From a virus, in the IMG/VR virus record IMGVR_UViG_3300037674_000070, positions 1 to 40,179 of that record: a stretch of DNA of 40,179 bases. One strand, 5' to 3'. The notes below the pieces were generated by a model. The model made no database searches and was not told the DNA's origin. It saw only the letters and a program-made list of their open reading frames with translations. This document shows positions 1-7,549 of the stretch, in pieces (within the stretch, counting starts at the first letter, position 1; each line of letters begins with the position of its first letter). The translations under genes were made by a program, and so were the position numbers.

Positions 1-320
1 TAAAGCTTAGTTAGTTCGCTTCTGTCATCATTTTCATAAATTATTCTGTCGTAATTCTTCTCAATATCTTTTTGTTTTTTAGCTCTACCCTGCACGTTAT
101 ACCTGGGTTTTTCTTCTTTGATTGCTTTTGATTCTGCAGTCAAAGCTTCCTCTCTTGTGTCGTAATGCTCAGTTTTTAGCGTTGTCATTTCTTTAAACCA
201 ACAAGATTGTCCTTTGTGGCCCTGCATACGATTCATTACTGAACATGATATACCAATATAAAGCAGTTCGTTGCTCTGATTAAATGCTCTGTATAAAGTA
301 GTAAATCCTGCCCTGTACAT
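1..320 (-). CDS. GIY-YIG family endonuclease, cut by window edge
   Basis: The protein starts at the ATG at 320 and is open to base 1, giving about 106 visible residues; the last two bases (TA) could begin a stop, so it may be nearly complete. The GIY-YIG pattern is visible: LY at 9-10 for the GIY strand, YIG at 21-23, Arg31, His35, the expected catalytic Glu63 in an AESKAIK helix, and Asn75 in PRYNV. The family cuts one DNA strand with a metal ion. After the core there is only a short Lys/Asp/Glu-rich tail, so no large DNA-binding domain is seen. A strong ribosome site (GGAGGTGT, bases 325-332) fixes the start. It is downstream of the unknown gene at 446-955, on the same strand, with an inverted repeat between. 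It could be a homing-type nuclease or one that degrades host DNA; I cannot tell which. Confidence 0.85.
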   Translation of the reverse strand, partial: MYRAGFTTLYRAFNQSNELLYIGISCSVMNRMQGHKGQSCWFKEMTTLKTEHYDTREEALTAESKAIKEEKPRYNVQGRAKKQKDIEKNYDRIIYENDDRSELTKL

Positions 321-360
321 TGTTACACCTCCTTACAACAAGGACTTATACGTTGTTATT

Positions 361-402
361 GGTTTATAGGTATACACTATCTCAAATGTATACTTATAAA
401 CC
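361..402. promoter_or_regulatory. 15-bp inverted repeat, operator or hairpin
   Basis: Arms at 361-375 (GGTTTATAGGTATAC) and 388-402 (GTATACTTATAAACC) match as an inverted repeat with one mismatch (G-T) and a 12-base loop. It lies between the two leftward genes. No U-rich run follows on either strand, so I favour an operator or an RNA-processing hairpin over a terminator. A related TTTATA/GGTATA pattern occurs upstream of the other leftward gene at 975-1000. Confidence 0.6.
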
Positions 403-445
403 TATGCACCTATCTAGTTTGATAGATGCTAGGTTTAGGTGAATG

Positions 446-955
446 TTAGCCATTGACTACCGCTTCAAGTTTTTGGATCGGATCAAAGGCTTCTAGTTCT
501 ACTTCGTAGAATTTGCCTACAGCTTCCAACATCTCATCCATAGATAGCCCACTGTTATCGGCTGACTTGATAGCCTTTTCAAACTTCTCTAGTGGCGTAG
601 CTTCAGCAGTAGGTTCGATAGCCAAGTAAAACTCTGGATCAAATGGTGCTTTGTTAGATCCTTTGCGTAGCCCAAAAGCTTTTGATTCTTTGCGTAGTTC
701 TAAGCCTATGCTCTCAGCGTATTCCTTTATGTTCTTTTTTGTGAGTGCTTTAAACTCTTTCGGCTTGTGTAAGTCATTGATTACATTGTATATATGCGTC
801 AATGGTGCAAAGTTTGGGCTATCTTGATTCGCTTGATCTGCTACGAATCCCATACAAGGCGGAAGAACTGCGCTTGCTTTAGCGTTAACAGTATCTTTTG
901 CAATGGTTTTTAGTTGAGATTTAAAGTTAGTGTTTCCAATTTCTGGTATTTTCAT
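446..955 (-). CDS. Hypothetical protein, 169 aa, first gene of the leftward arm
   Basis: I do not recognise the family. The protein is soluble, with no membrane segment or signal peptide. Residues about 1-60 are mixed and contain one Cys (PPCMGF, about 33-38). The middle is Lys-rich (about 63-105) and the C-terminal third is acidic and helical (LEKFEKAIKSAD, DEMLEAVGKFYEVELEAFD). AAGGAAA lies 8-9 bases before the ATG and supports the start at 955. It is the first leftward gene after the long control region, a position where phages often place early host-takeover or regulatory proteins; that role is inferred from position only. A short palindrome at 975-988 sits just upstream. An alternative is a single-strand DNA or recombination accessory protein, but no motif supports that. 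Confidence 0.75.
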   Translation of the reverse strand: MKIPEIGNTNFKSQLKTIAKDTVNAKASAVLPPCMGFVADQANQDSPNFAPLTHIYNVINDLHKPKEFKALTKKNIKEYAESIGLELRKESKAFGLRKGSNKAPFDPEFYLAIEPTAEATPLEKFEKAIKSADNSGLSMDEMLEAVGKFYEVELEAFDPIQKLEAVVNG

Positions 956-974
956 GATGATTTCCTTTTAATAA

Positions 975-988
975 GTTTATTTATAAAC
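975..988. promoter_or_regulatory. Short palindrome upstream of the leftward gene
   Basis: GTTTATTTATAAAC is a perfect inverted repeat (6-bp arms, TT centre), followed by GGTATATG at 993-1000. It lies 20-33 bases upstream of the ATG at 955, where a repressor or activator of the leftward genes could bind. The TTTATA/TATAAA and GGTATA elements recur in the inverted repeat at 361-402. Confidence 0.4.
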
Positions 989-1021
989 GATTGGTATATG
1001 CACACTCCGAAAAATGCACAT

Positions 1022-1040
1022 ATGAAATCGTTTATTTCAT
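1022..1040. repeat. Small hairpin in the control region
   Basis: ATGAAAT (1022-1028) and ATTTCAT (1034-1040) form a perfect 7-bp stem with a 5-base loop. Outside it GCACAT and TATGC can extend the stem with a mismatch. No U-run follows, so it is not called a terminator. It could lie in the leader RNA of the leftward genes. Confidence 0.35.
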
Positions 1041-1199
1041 TATGCTGTAATAGCTTGCTCTCGCAAATTCGCTTTATTATTGCGGCCTTTCCTTATTTAG
1101 TAGGTATCTACCAGTGACAGGGGTCAACCAACACTAGAATCATGGCTGTTCACATCCCAAATAAACTAGGGTATGCATTCATTCGCACTATGTAGCTAG

Positions 1200-1253
1200 T
1201 AAGATTCCTTATCCTCTTAAAAACTTCAGCAATTAAGATTCCTTATCCTCTTA
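1200..1253. repeat. 20-bp perfect direct repeat
   Basis: TAAGATTCCTTATCCTCTTA occurs at 1200-1219 and again without a mismatch at 1234-1253, start to start 34 bp. No gene overlaps it. An exact 20-bp repeat at short distance suggests a protein-binding pair or a recent duplication. Confidence 0.75.
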
Positions 1254-1645
1254 TAGCCTACGAACTACACCTATTGATTGGGCCTTTATAGGTACGCCCT
1301 TTTAACCTTACTCATTCCTGATAGTTACTAGATCTAAAGGTGGTAGCTCTATCAGCCGGTTAATATGTCTTAACTTGGAAACCATTAAACCAGTTAAAAA
1401 TTGAGATGTTGTGAAAGAATAATGGACTGGTATGGAGGAATAATGGAAAGAAAGTGAATTAGGGAGATCTCTTTTAATTAATATTAGATATAAGATATTA
1501 AAAAAGTTTCTTAAATCGGCTCAAATTGCGTCTAATGGGATTTTTTTCAGATCAAGAATTTTGAATATATTTAAAGTTTAAAACTATCTAAATTCTTGAA
1601 ATGATAGATAAAAGCTATCTATTGGGAGTGTGAGAAAATAATATT

Positions 1646-1809
1646 TTAAGTGAGTGCTTACTAACTTATAGATTGTCAATATTGAGAAAAAATGTAAGTA
1701 AGCGTTCACTAACTAAATTTTCAATTGGTCATTTTTCAATATGTAAGTAAGTATTCACTAACAAAAATTAAAAATTTATAAAAATTAAAAATAGTGAGGA
1801 CTTACTAAC
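1646..1809. repeat. Four evenly spaced 20-bp dyads (iteron/operator array)
   Basis: Four related elements start at 1646, 1694, 1743 and 1790, so the spacing is 48, 49 and 47 bp. Each fits the dyad GTNAGTNA-N4-TNACTNAC; the clearest are 1694-1713 (GTAAGTAAGCGTTCACTAAC) and 1743-1762 (GTAAGTAAGTATTCACTAAC). The outer two keep TTACTAAC at 1658-1665 and 1802-1809 and a degenerate left half. Spacers are A/T-rich. Elements 2 and 3 read in the opposite sense to 1 and 4 by their asymmetric bases. Regular dyads next to A/T-rich DNA are typical of replication-initiator or repressor sites. The spacers differ from one another, so this is not a CRISPR array. Confidence 0.75.
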
Positions 1810-1988
1810 CAAATTTTGAATAGGGTCAACAGGGTAGGCAGGAGGCCATGCCACCCCCCCTATATATATAAATGCAATATCATACATTTTCAGAGATTTT
1901 GAGTTGTCAATATAAGGGGAAACAAATGACCCCCTAATACCCCTACTCTACAACAGATATATTAAAAATCTGGGAGCGCAATAGGTAA

Positions 1989-2003
1989 CATAGTTAACCT
2001 ATG
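1989..2003. promoter_or_regulatory. Near-palindrome CATAGTTAACCTATG
   Basis: The element differs from its own reverse complement only around the centre and holds a GTTAAC core. It resembles the palindrome at 2053-2065 and the tandem units at 2121-2180, which suggests one DNA-binding protein recognising all of them. It lies about 300 bp upstream of the small terminase gene. Confidence 0.4.
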
Positions 2004-2052
2004 TAAATAGGAAGGGGAACGAAATAGGGAAAATATTTAGAATAGTGAGAAA

Positions 2053-2065
2053 ATAGTTAAACTAT
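2053..2065. promoter_or_regulatory. Perfect odd palindrome ATAGTTAAACTAT
   Basis: Six-base arms ATAGTT and AACTAT flank a central A. Its reverse complement, ATAGTTTAACTAT, shares AGTTTAACTAT with the second unit of the tandem array (CAGTTTAACTAT at 2141-2152). It therefore looks like an inverted member of the same site family. Confidence 0.45.
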
Positions 2066-2120
2066 GTTAAAACTAATTATAAATAATTATTTATAAATTA
2101 TTGTTTTATTGTGTTTAAAA

Positions 2121-2180
2121 CAGTTTAACGATTTTAAAAACAGTTTAACTATTTAAATACCAGTTTAACTAAGTAACCTA
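2121..2180. repeat. Three tandem 20-bp units with CAGTTTAAC
   Basis: CAGTTTAAC begins at exactly 2121, 2141 and 2161. The first two units continue with a similar (T/G)ATTTxAAA tail; the third diverges after CAGTTTAACTA. A 20-bp period is close to two helical turns, so bound protein would lie on nearly one DNA face. The array ends about 115 bp before the terminase genes and is a candidate operator, activator site or iteron set. Confidence 0.65.
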
Positions 2181-2296
2181 TTTAGAATATTGTATAGCTT
2201 ATATTAAACATAAGCAAGACTTTGTGTTATTTGTTTTCTTGTGGTAGGTTCTATTGAGTCACTTTAACCATTACTGGTACGTTTATTCATTTGCCT

Positions 2297-2743
2297 ATGT
2301 CAGACATCACACAATACATACCTGATAGAAACAGAAAAAGAGAATACACAGAGAAACAACAAAGCTTTCTTGATAATCTTGTTTCAGCAGGAGGTGATGC
2401 CAAGATAGCAGCAGACTTAGCAGGGTACGCCCCAGGAGTCTATCCTCAGGTAGTAAGAGCCTTAAAAGAAGAAATCATAGAGCTGGCTTCAGAGATATTA
2501 GCACAATCAGCTCCTAAGGCTGCTATGAAGCTCGTAGAGGTCATGGAAGCTGATGCCCCTATCCCACAGTCAAATGTTAAAGTTCAGGCCGCACAGACGA
2601 TTCTAGACCGCATAGGGCTTGGAAAAGCAGATAGGGTAGACGTTAATCATAATATATCAGACAATACAGGGGCATTATTCATTCTTCCTGCAAAGAAACC
2701 ATCAACAGTAGATGCTGATTATGATGAGATTTCCAAAGACTAA
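2297..2743 (+). CDS. terS: Terminase small subunit
   Basis: The small subunit recognises phage DNA and directs the large subunit to start packaging. The protein (148 aa from the ATG at 2297; a TTG six bases upstream is less likely) has an N-terminal helix-turn-helix-like segment, TEKQQSFLDNLVSAGGDAKIAADLAGYA (about 18-45, given here in pieces: TEKQQSFL, GGDAKIAADLAGY), as in other small terminases. A helical middle and the ending DRIGLGKADRVDVNH are also typical, the latter probably the oligomerisation and large-subunit contact region. It overlaps the large terminase start by about 20-30 bases, as expected for a translationally coupled pair. No strong ribosome site is visible. It is the first rightward gene after the control region. 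The family call rests on motif resemblance and position. Confidence 0.85.
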   Translation: MSDITQYIPDRNRKREYTEKQQSFLDNLVSAGGDAKIAADLAGYAPGVYPQVVRALKEEIIELASEILAQSAPKAAMKLVEVMEADAPIPQSNVKVQAAQTILDRIGLGKADRVDVNHNISDNTGALFILPAKKPSTVDADYDEISKD

Positions 2744-4541
2744 ACCTAAAGGCAAAGGGTTAACACCTTTTGGCTATGTCTACAATGAAGACACTAAACT
2801 ACTGGAAGCTATTCCAGGTCATCTAGAAACACTGGAAGAAGCTTTACAGCTTTTTGAAAAAGAAGAACTGACTTCATTACGACAGGCAATAGATTATATT
2901 AAATCTAAAATACCTGACGCTAAGATATCTCATCAGACATTCTCTAACTACTTACAGAAAGAAGGTAAGCAGCGTAGACAATACACCTATCACTCTGCTG
3001 TCAAAAAAGACAAAGATGCTAAACAACGCATCAGACAGGATAGAAAGCGTGTTAAGCAGTTAGAAGGTAAATTATCTACAACTAAACAACGACTAAGAGA
3101 CAAAGAAAAAGTATTTAAGAAACTAAGTGAAGAACCTGATAAATCTACCATACATGGTAAAGTTGTAGACATAGAGCCTATATCAGACGTATTTAAAAAT
3201 GATATAGAGCAAGCAGTTGTGTTTGCTCCTAATGAAGGACCACAAACAGAATTCCTGGCCGCATCAGAAACAGATGTACTCTATGGGGGAGCAGCAGGAG
3301 GAGGTAAGTCTTATGCGATGCTTGTAGATCCCCTACGATACGCACACAGAGCTGTTCACAGAGCATTGATTATCAGACGTTCCATGCCGGAACTAAGAGA
3401 ACTCATAGATAAATCAAGAGAACTCTATCCTAAAGCCTTTCCAGGTTGTAAATACAGAGAAGTGGAGAAAATGTGGAATTTTCCTTCAGGAGCCAAAATA
3501 GAGTTTGGTTTCCTTGAAAGGGATGCAGATGTGTATCGTTATCAGGGACAAGCTTATAGCTGGATAGGGTTTGATGAGATTACACACCTGCCAACAGAGT
3601 TTAGCTGGAATTATCTGGCTTCAAGATTAAGAACTACTGATTCAAAGATAATCCCTTATATGCGTTGTACTGCCAACCCTGGCGGTGTAGGAGCACATTG
3701 GGTAAAGAAAAGATATATTGATCCCTGTATACCTGATACTAGCTTTGAAGGGGCTGATGGACTAACAAGAAAGTTTATCCCTGCCAGATTAGAAGATAAT
3801 CCTTATTTAGCAGAAGATGGTCGTTATGAACAGATGCTTAAAGCCTTGCCTCCTACACAGCGTAAACAACTGTTAGAGGGTAATTGGGATGTTAATGAGG
3901 GAGCAGCATTTACAGAATTCAATATTGACATACATGTTATCCCTCCTTTTCAGATTCCTTTCAATTGGGAAAGAGCAAAAGGCATTGACTATGGCTATGC
4001 CAGTGAGTCTGCCTGTATATGGGCTACAGTCGATTCTACTGATGGCACACTTATTGTATATAGGGAATTATATCAAAAAGGACTAACAGGACAGGATCTT
4101 GGGTATGCAATTACAGAAATGGAAATGCAAGATCCTTTTTCAGTTCCAGGTGTTCTTGATACTGCTGCATGGAACAGAACAGGGACTACTGGTCCTACTG
4201 TAGGAGAGACTCTGGTTAAACAGGGACACAAGCTAAGAAGATCTGATAAAAACAGAATTCAAGGGAAAATACAGATACATGAGTATCTGCGTATACAGGC
4301 AAGCGGCAGACCAAAAATACAGATATTTAATACCTGTCCGAATTTAATAAGAGAATTACAAAGTATTCCTCTTGATCAGTCTAATCCTGAAGATGTAGAC
4401 ACCAAAGCACAGGACCACGCTTACGATGCTTTAAGATATCTGATTATGTCCAGACCAAGAGTTAATGATCCTGTATCTCAACTTAGGCATTTAAGATTAG
4501 AACAGGCTTATACTCCTGCAGATAATATTTTTGGATATTAG
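2712..4541 (+). CDS. terL: Terminase large subunit with recombinase-like N-terminal segment
   Basis: This is the ATPase and nuclease motor that pumps DNA into the prohead. Numbered from the ATG at 2712, Walker A is GGAAGGGKS (192-200), Walker B is YSWIGFDE (282-289) with the catalytic Glu289, and the coupling motif is CTANPGG (319-325). The RNase H-like nuclease shows GIDYG with Asp426, VLDTA with Asp483, and DHAYDALRY with Asp568/Asp572. ATGs at 2721 and 2724 are also possible starts. At 609 aa it is longer than many terminases because of about 140 extra N-terminal residues. Residues about 17-82 (TPFGYVYNEDTK, LTSLRQAIDYI, ISHQTFSNYL) resemble the Recombinase DNA-binding domain of large serine recombinases, followed by a charged coiled coil (about 95-140). 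That resemblance is by eye. The ATPase and nuclease assignment is firm. Confidence 0.96.
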   Translation: MLIMMRFPKTKPKGKGLTPFGYVYNEDTKLLEAIPGHLETLEEALQLFEKEELTSLRQAIDYIKSKIPDAKISHQTFSNYLQKEGKQRRQYTYHSAVKKDKDAKQRIRQDRKRVKQLEGKLSTTKQRLRDKEKVFKKLSEEPDKSTIHGKVVDIEPISDVFKNDIEQAVVFAPNEGPQTEFLAASETDVLYGGAAGGGKSYAMLVDPLRYAHRAVHRALIIRRSMPELRELIDKSRELYPKAFPGCKYREVEKMWNFPSGAKIEFGFLERDADVYRYQGQAYSWIGFDEITHLPTEFSWNYLASRLRTTDSKIIPYMRCTANPGGVGAHWVKKRYIDPCIPDTSFEGADGLTRKFIPARLEDNPYLAEDGRYEQMLKALPPTQRKQLLEGNWDVNEGAAFTEFNIDIHVIPPFQIPFNWERAKGIDYGYASESACIWATVDSTDGTLIVYRELYQKGLTGQDLGYAITEMEMQDPFSVPGVLDTAAWNRTGTTGPTVGETLVKQGHKLRRSDKNRIQGKIQIHEYLRIQASGRPKIQIFNTCPNLIRELQSIPLDQSNPEDVDTKAQDHAYDALRYLIMSRPRVNDPVSQLRHLRLEQAYTPADNIFGY

Positions 4542-4660
4542 TTGTAAATAATATTTATTGTATTATTCTAAATAATAGTTTATATAAGCTACCTCTGGTA
4601 ATAAGATTTAAACAATACAGAAAATTTTAAATATCCCCATAGGGAGGAGACAAGACAAAA

Positions 4661-5251
4661 ATGGCTAATCCAGTTTATAACGTAAGAGACACAGGAAGGA
4701 ACTCAGCAAGAACAACTGATGTTCGTGAGATTGCAGACAATCTTCTGACTTCATGGACTTCTGTAACTACAGGCACAATCGCTGTGACTGCTGATGCAAC
4801 GTATGATGTAAGTTTTACACAACCTGCAGATACTATTATTAAAAATCTTATTGCTATTCCTGCTGGTAACATTGTTACTGCCGGAGCATCAGGTGATGAT
4901 GTAGATTTTGATTTAGGTACTGCTGCTGGCGGTGGACAAATTATTGATGAGGAAGCTATCCTTGATGATGGTGGTTCTGCAGTAACTTGGGCAGCTAACG
5001 CACCACTTTACATTATTCAGAATTCACATGGACACGCAGCTAACCAGTTTGTAAGCACATCAACAACTGCTGGTGTTGTAGGCGGTCCTGCAACAAGTGA
5101 AGCAATTGTTATTGCAGCAACCTTGTATTCAGCATCAGCAAGAACTCTTTATGCTCGTTTGAAGCCTTTGGCTAATGATCTTGCAACTGCTGCAACGACT
5201 GTTACTTATCTTGTTGAGTTCTTGCATCTTGGTGCTACACCTGATCAATAA
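4661..5251 (+). CDS. Probable virion (head decoration or fibre) protein, 196 aa
   Basis: I do not recognise a named family. The protein is rich in Ala, Thr, Gly and Val with alternating hydrophobic stretches (TIAVTADATYDVSF, IVIAATLYSASARTLYARL), the look of a beta-sandwich virion protein. It has no Cys, signal peptide or membrane segment. A strong ribosome site (GGGAGGAGA, about 10 bases upstream) and its own terminator (5300-5332) suggest high expression as a separate unit. It lies between the large terminase and portal, a position where decoration or head-stabilising proteins are found in some phages. A 119-bp AT-rich gap before it is a plausible place for a late promoter. A tail protein is a less likely alternative. 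Function is inferred from composition, expression signals and place. Confidence 0.65.
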   Translation: MANPVYNVRDTGRNSARTTDVREIADNLLTSWTSVTTGTIAVTADATYDVSFTQPADTIIKNLIAIPAGNIVTAGASGDDVDFDLGTAAGGGQIIDEEAILDDGGSAVTWAANAPLYIIQNSHGHAANQFVSTSTTAGVVGGPATSEAIVIAATLYSASARTLYARLKPLANDLATAATTVTYLVEFLHLGATPDQ

Positions 5252-5299
5252 GAACCTTGTTTTGTCTCATGTCGGGAATTTATTTTTCGGCATACTCCT

Positions 5300-5332
5300 G
5301 ACTAGCTCAAGTACGGCCCACTTGGGCTAGTC
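5300..5332 (+). terminator. Hairpin terminator after the putative decoration gene
   Basis: GACTAGCTCAAGT (5300-5312) pairs with ACTTGGGCTAGTC (5320-5332) as a 13-bp stem with one U-G pair and a 7-base loop. TCTTTGATT follows, so the U-run is interrupted and readthrough into the portal gene is likely. It would lower portal expression relative to the upstream gene. Confidence 0.7.
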
Positions 5333-5356
5333 TCTTTGATTAGACGAGAATAATTC

Positions 5357-7549
5357 ATGGCTGAAGACGAAAAGAATTTAACAGCAAATGAGCTTTATTT
5401 TGATAAGGTAGAAAATGAGCAAGGTCTTGAACTTTCGCTTGAAGAAAACCTTAAACAGAATCTTGTTTCGTTATTGACTGATAGATATGTTCGCTCTGTT
5501 GCTTCCAGAGATAATGATGAAAGTCGTTGGATAACTGCGTATCAAAATTATCGAGGAATGTATAACAAAGATATTAGATTCAGAGAGTCTGAAAAATCAA
5601 GAGTCTTTGTTAAAGTTACCAAGACAAAAGTTCTTGCAGCCTTTGGACAATTAGTTGATGTTATATTTGGAGCTAACAAGTTTCCTATTGGTATTTCAGC
5701 AACAAAAATGCCAGAAGGCATTGCAACACATGCCCATCTTGATAACGATACTCCTATTCCTGGGCTTGAAACTTCTATTCCTAGAGAAGGCGGTACTACT
5801 GAAGAAGATGAAAATCCTTTTGATGTAGGTTATGAAGGAGATGGTAAAACTCTTAAACCAGGAGCAACATTTGATAGTGGTAAGTTTGATGTTGTGCCAC
5901 TTGATAAAGCACTTGAAAATGAATTAGTAGATGGTCCTTCTTTAGACCCTACAGCATTCAGAGTTTCTCCTGCAGAAGAATCTTCAAGACGCATGGAAAA
6001 ACTTATCCATGATCAGATTGAAGAATCAAATGGATCAAGTGAAATAAGAAATGCTTTATTTGAATCAGCATTGTTTGGTACAGGTATTGTTAAAGGACCA
6101 TTTAATTTTAATAAGACATTAAATAAATGGGAAGAAGATGAAGAAGGAAACAGAGTATACAGCCCTCTTAATGTAAGAGTGCCTCGTATAGAATTTGTTT
6201 CTATCTGGGATTTCTTTCCTGATCCTAATGCAACAAACATGAATGAATGTGAATATGCTTTTCATCGTCATAAGATGAATAGAACAAAATTGCGTTCACT
6301 TGCGAACATGCCTTATTTTAATAGAGATGCAATTCGTGAAGCTCTTGCTGCTGGACCTAATTATGAAGAAAAAGATTATGAGTCATCATTAAAAGATGAT
6401 TCAAGATCTGAAACTTATGGGGCAGGACAGTATGAAGTTATAGAGTATTGGGGTGTCATGGATGCTGAATATGCTCGACAGATAGGAATGGAAATAGATG
6501 AGAATGTTGATGATCTTGATGAAGTACAGATCAATGCATGGATGTGTAATGGTAAATTACTAAGATCAGTTGTAAACCCATTTACACCTTTTAGAATTCC
6601 TTATCACGCATTTCCTTATGAAAGAAATCCTTACAGCTTCTTTGGTATAGGAGTAGCTGAAAATATGGATGACTCTCAAAAGATTATGAATGGTCATGCT
6701 CGTATGGCAATAGATAATCTGGCTCTTTCTGGTTCATTGGTTTTTGATGTAGATGAATCAGCTCTTGTTGGTGGACAGAATATGGAAATCTATCCTGGTA
6801 AAATATTCAGACGACAAGCTGGAGTTCCAGGTCAGGCAATTAATGGATTAAAGTTTCCTAACACTTCTACTGAAAACATGATGATGTTTGATAAGTTCAG
6901 ACAGCTTGCAGATGAACAAACAGGAATACCTAGTTACTCACATGGCATGACAGGCGTACAGAGTATGACTCGTACAGCTTCAGGGATGTCAATGTTACTA
7001 GGTGCAGCTAGTTTGAATATTAAAACAGTCATAAAGAATCTTGATGATTTTCTTCTTAAACCTATTGGAGAAGCTTACTTTCAATGGAACATGCAATTTC
7101 TTAATGATAAATTGGATGTCAAAGGAGATCTTGAAGTTAAAGCGACAGGCACAAGTAGCTTGATGCAAAAAGAAGTAAGAAGTCAAAGACTCACTACTTT
7201 CTTACAAACTATACAAAACCCTGCTGTAGCTCCTTTCATTAAAGTTAATAAACTAATCAGTGAATTGGCAGTCAGTCTTGAATTAGATCCTGATGAGTTA
7301 ATGAATGATCCTGATGAAGCAGCAATTATGGCAAGAATAATAGGAATGCAAAATGCTGGACAAGCAACTGGCGAAGAAGCTGGCCCCAATAACCAACAAC
7401 AAGGAGCTATGGGAACCCCTGAAGGATTACCTCCAGAAGCTCAAGGACTTGGAGTTACAGGTACTGGTGGGGGCAACATCGGAACAGGAAATATACCGCA
7501 GCCAGGGGAAGGTGAATTTGCTGGTACGCCTAGAGCAGTTGAAGGATAG
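5357..7549 (+). CDS. Portal protein
   Basis: The portal is the dodecameric ring at the head vertex through which DNA enters and leaves. The protein is 730 aa, near the size of P22 portals (about 725). Support comes from position (terminase before, scaffold and capsid after), from an N-terminal helical region (RDNDESRWITAYQNYRGMY) followed by KSRVFVKVTKTKVLAAFGQL typical of large podoviral portals, and from a central DDSQKIMNGHARMAIDNLALS and later TRTASGMSMLLGAASLNIKT, a helical stretch as in portal stems. The last 65 residues (from about 666) are Gly/Pro/Gln-rich with no clear fold; the same bases encode another protein in a second frame (7353-7589). The start at 5357 has only a weak ribosome site. 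Portal versus another head protein is decided by size and gene order. Confidence 0.9.
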   Translation: MAEDEKNLTANELYFDKVENEQGLELSLEENLKQNLVSLLTDRYVRSVASRDNDESRWITAYQNYRGMYNKDIRFRESEKSRVFVKVTKTKVLAAFGQLVDVIFGANKFPIGISATKMPEGIATHAHLDNDTPIPGLETSIPREGGTTEEDENPFDVGYEGDGKTLKPGATFDSGKFDVVPLDKALENELVDGPSLDPTAFRVSPAEESSRRMEKLIHDQIEESNGSSEIRNALFESALFGTGIVKGPFNFNKTLNKWEEDEEGNRVYSPLNVRVPRIEFVSIWDFFPDPNATNMNECEYAFHRHKMNRTKLRSLANMPYFNRDAIREALAAGPNYEEKDYESSLKDDSRSETYGAGQYEVIEYWGVMDAEYARQIGMEIDENVDDLDEVQINAWMCNGKLLRSVVNPFTPFRIPYHAFPYERNPYSFFGIGVAENMDDSQKIMNGHARMAIDNLALSGSLVFDVDESALVGGQNMEIYPGKIFRRQAGVPGQAINGLKFPNTSTENMMMFDKFRQLADEQTGIPSYSHGMTGVQSMTRTASGMSMLLGAASLNIKTVIKNLDDFLLKPIGEAYFQWNMQFLNDKLDVKGDLEVKATGTSSLMQKEVRSQRLTTFLQTIQNPAVAPFIKVNKLISELAVSLELDPDELMNDPDEAAIMARIIGMQNAGQATGEEAGPNNQQQGAMGTPEGLPPEAQGLGVTGTGGGNIGTGNIPQPGEGEFAGTPRAVEG

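Larger units (their letters stand above)
956..2296. other. Long gene-free control region between divergent arms
   Basis: About 1.3 kb with no convincing gene on either strand, very AT-rich, with stops in all frames. It contains a hairpin (1022-1040), a 20-bp direct repeat (1200-1253), four regularly spaced dyads (1646-1809), a run of seven C followed by five TA (1854-1870), two GTTAAC-type palindromes (1989-2003, 2053-2065) and a three-unit 20-bp tandem array (2121-2180). Leftward genes begin at 955 and rightward genes at 2297, so it must hold divergent promoters, and it is the best candidate for a replication origin or a packaging start. I found no clear sigma-70 promoter with both boxes well matched. 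Confidence 0.8.

Noticed and set aside
914-1117. 67-aa open frame on the plus strand with hydrophobic content
   Set aside because: It overlaps the start of the leftward 169-aa gene, has no ribosome site, and its Phe/Ile/Leu-rich content is what AT-rich control DNA gives by chance.
1280-1303. GGGC...GCCC followed by TTTT as a possible terminator
   Set aside because: Only a four-base stem with a 12-base loop; too weak and no gene ends just before it.
1646-1809. CRISPR-like array
   Set aside because: Spacers are A/T-rich, similar in kind and non-unique looking, repeats are degenerate dyads in mixed orientation, and there are no cas genes.
1848-1868. AGGAGGCC-ATG micro-frame (about seven codons) as a leader peptide
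   Set aside because: The ribosome site is too close to the ATG and the peptide is a Pro run; no gene follows for 400 bases.
956-2296. tRNA gene or attachment site in the control region
   Set aside because: No TTC-A-A-type T arm with paired acceptor stem was found, and no integrase is visible in the window.
2712-2960. A separate serine recombinase gene fused by chance to terminase
   Set aside because: There is no resolvase catalytic domain and the frame is continuous with a complete terminase, so only a domain-level similarity is claimed.
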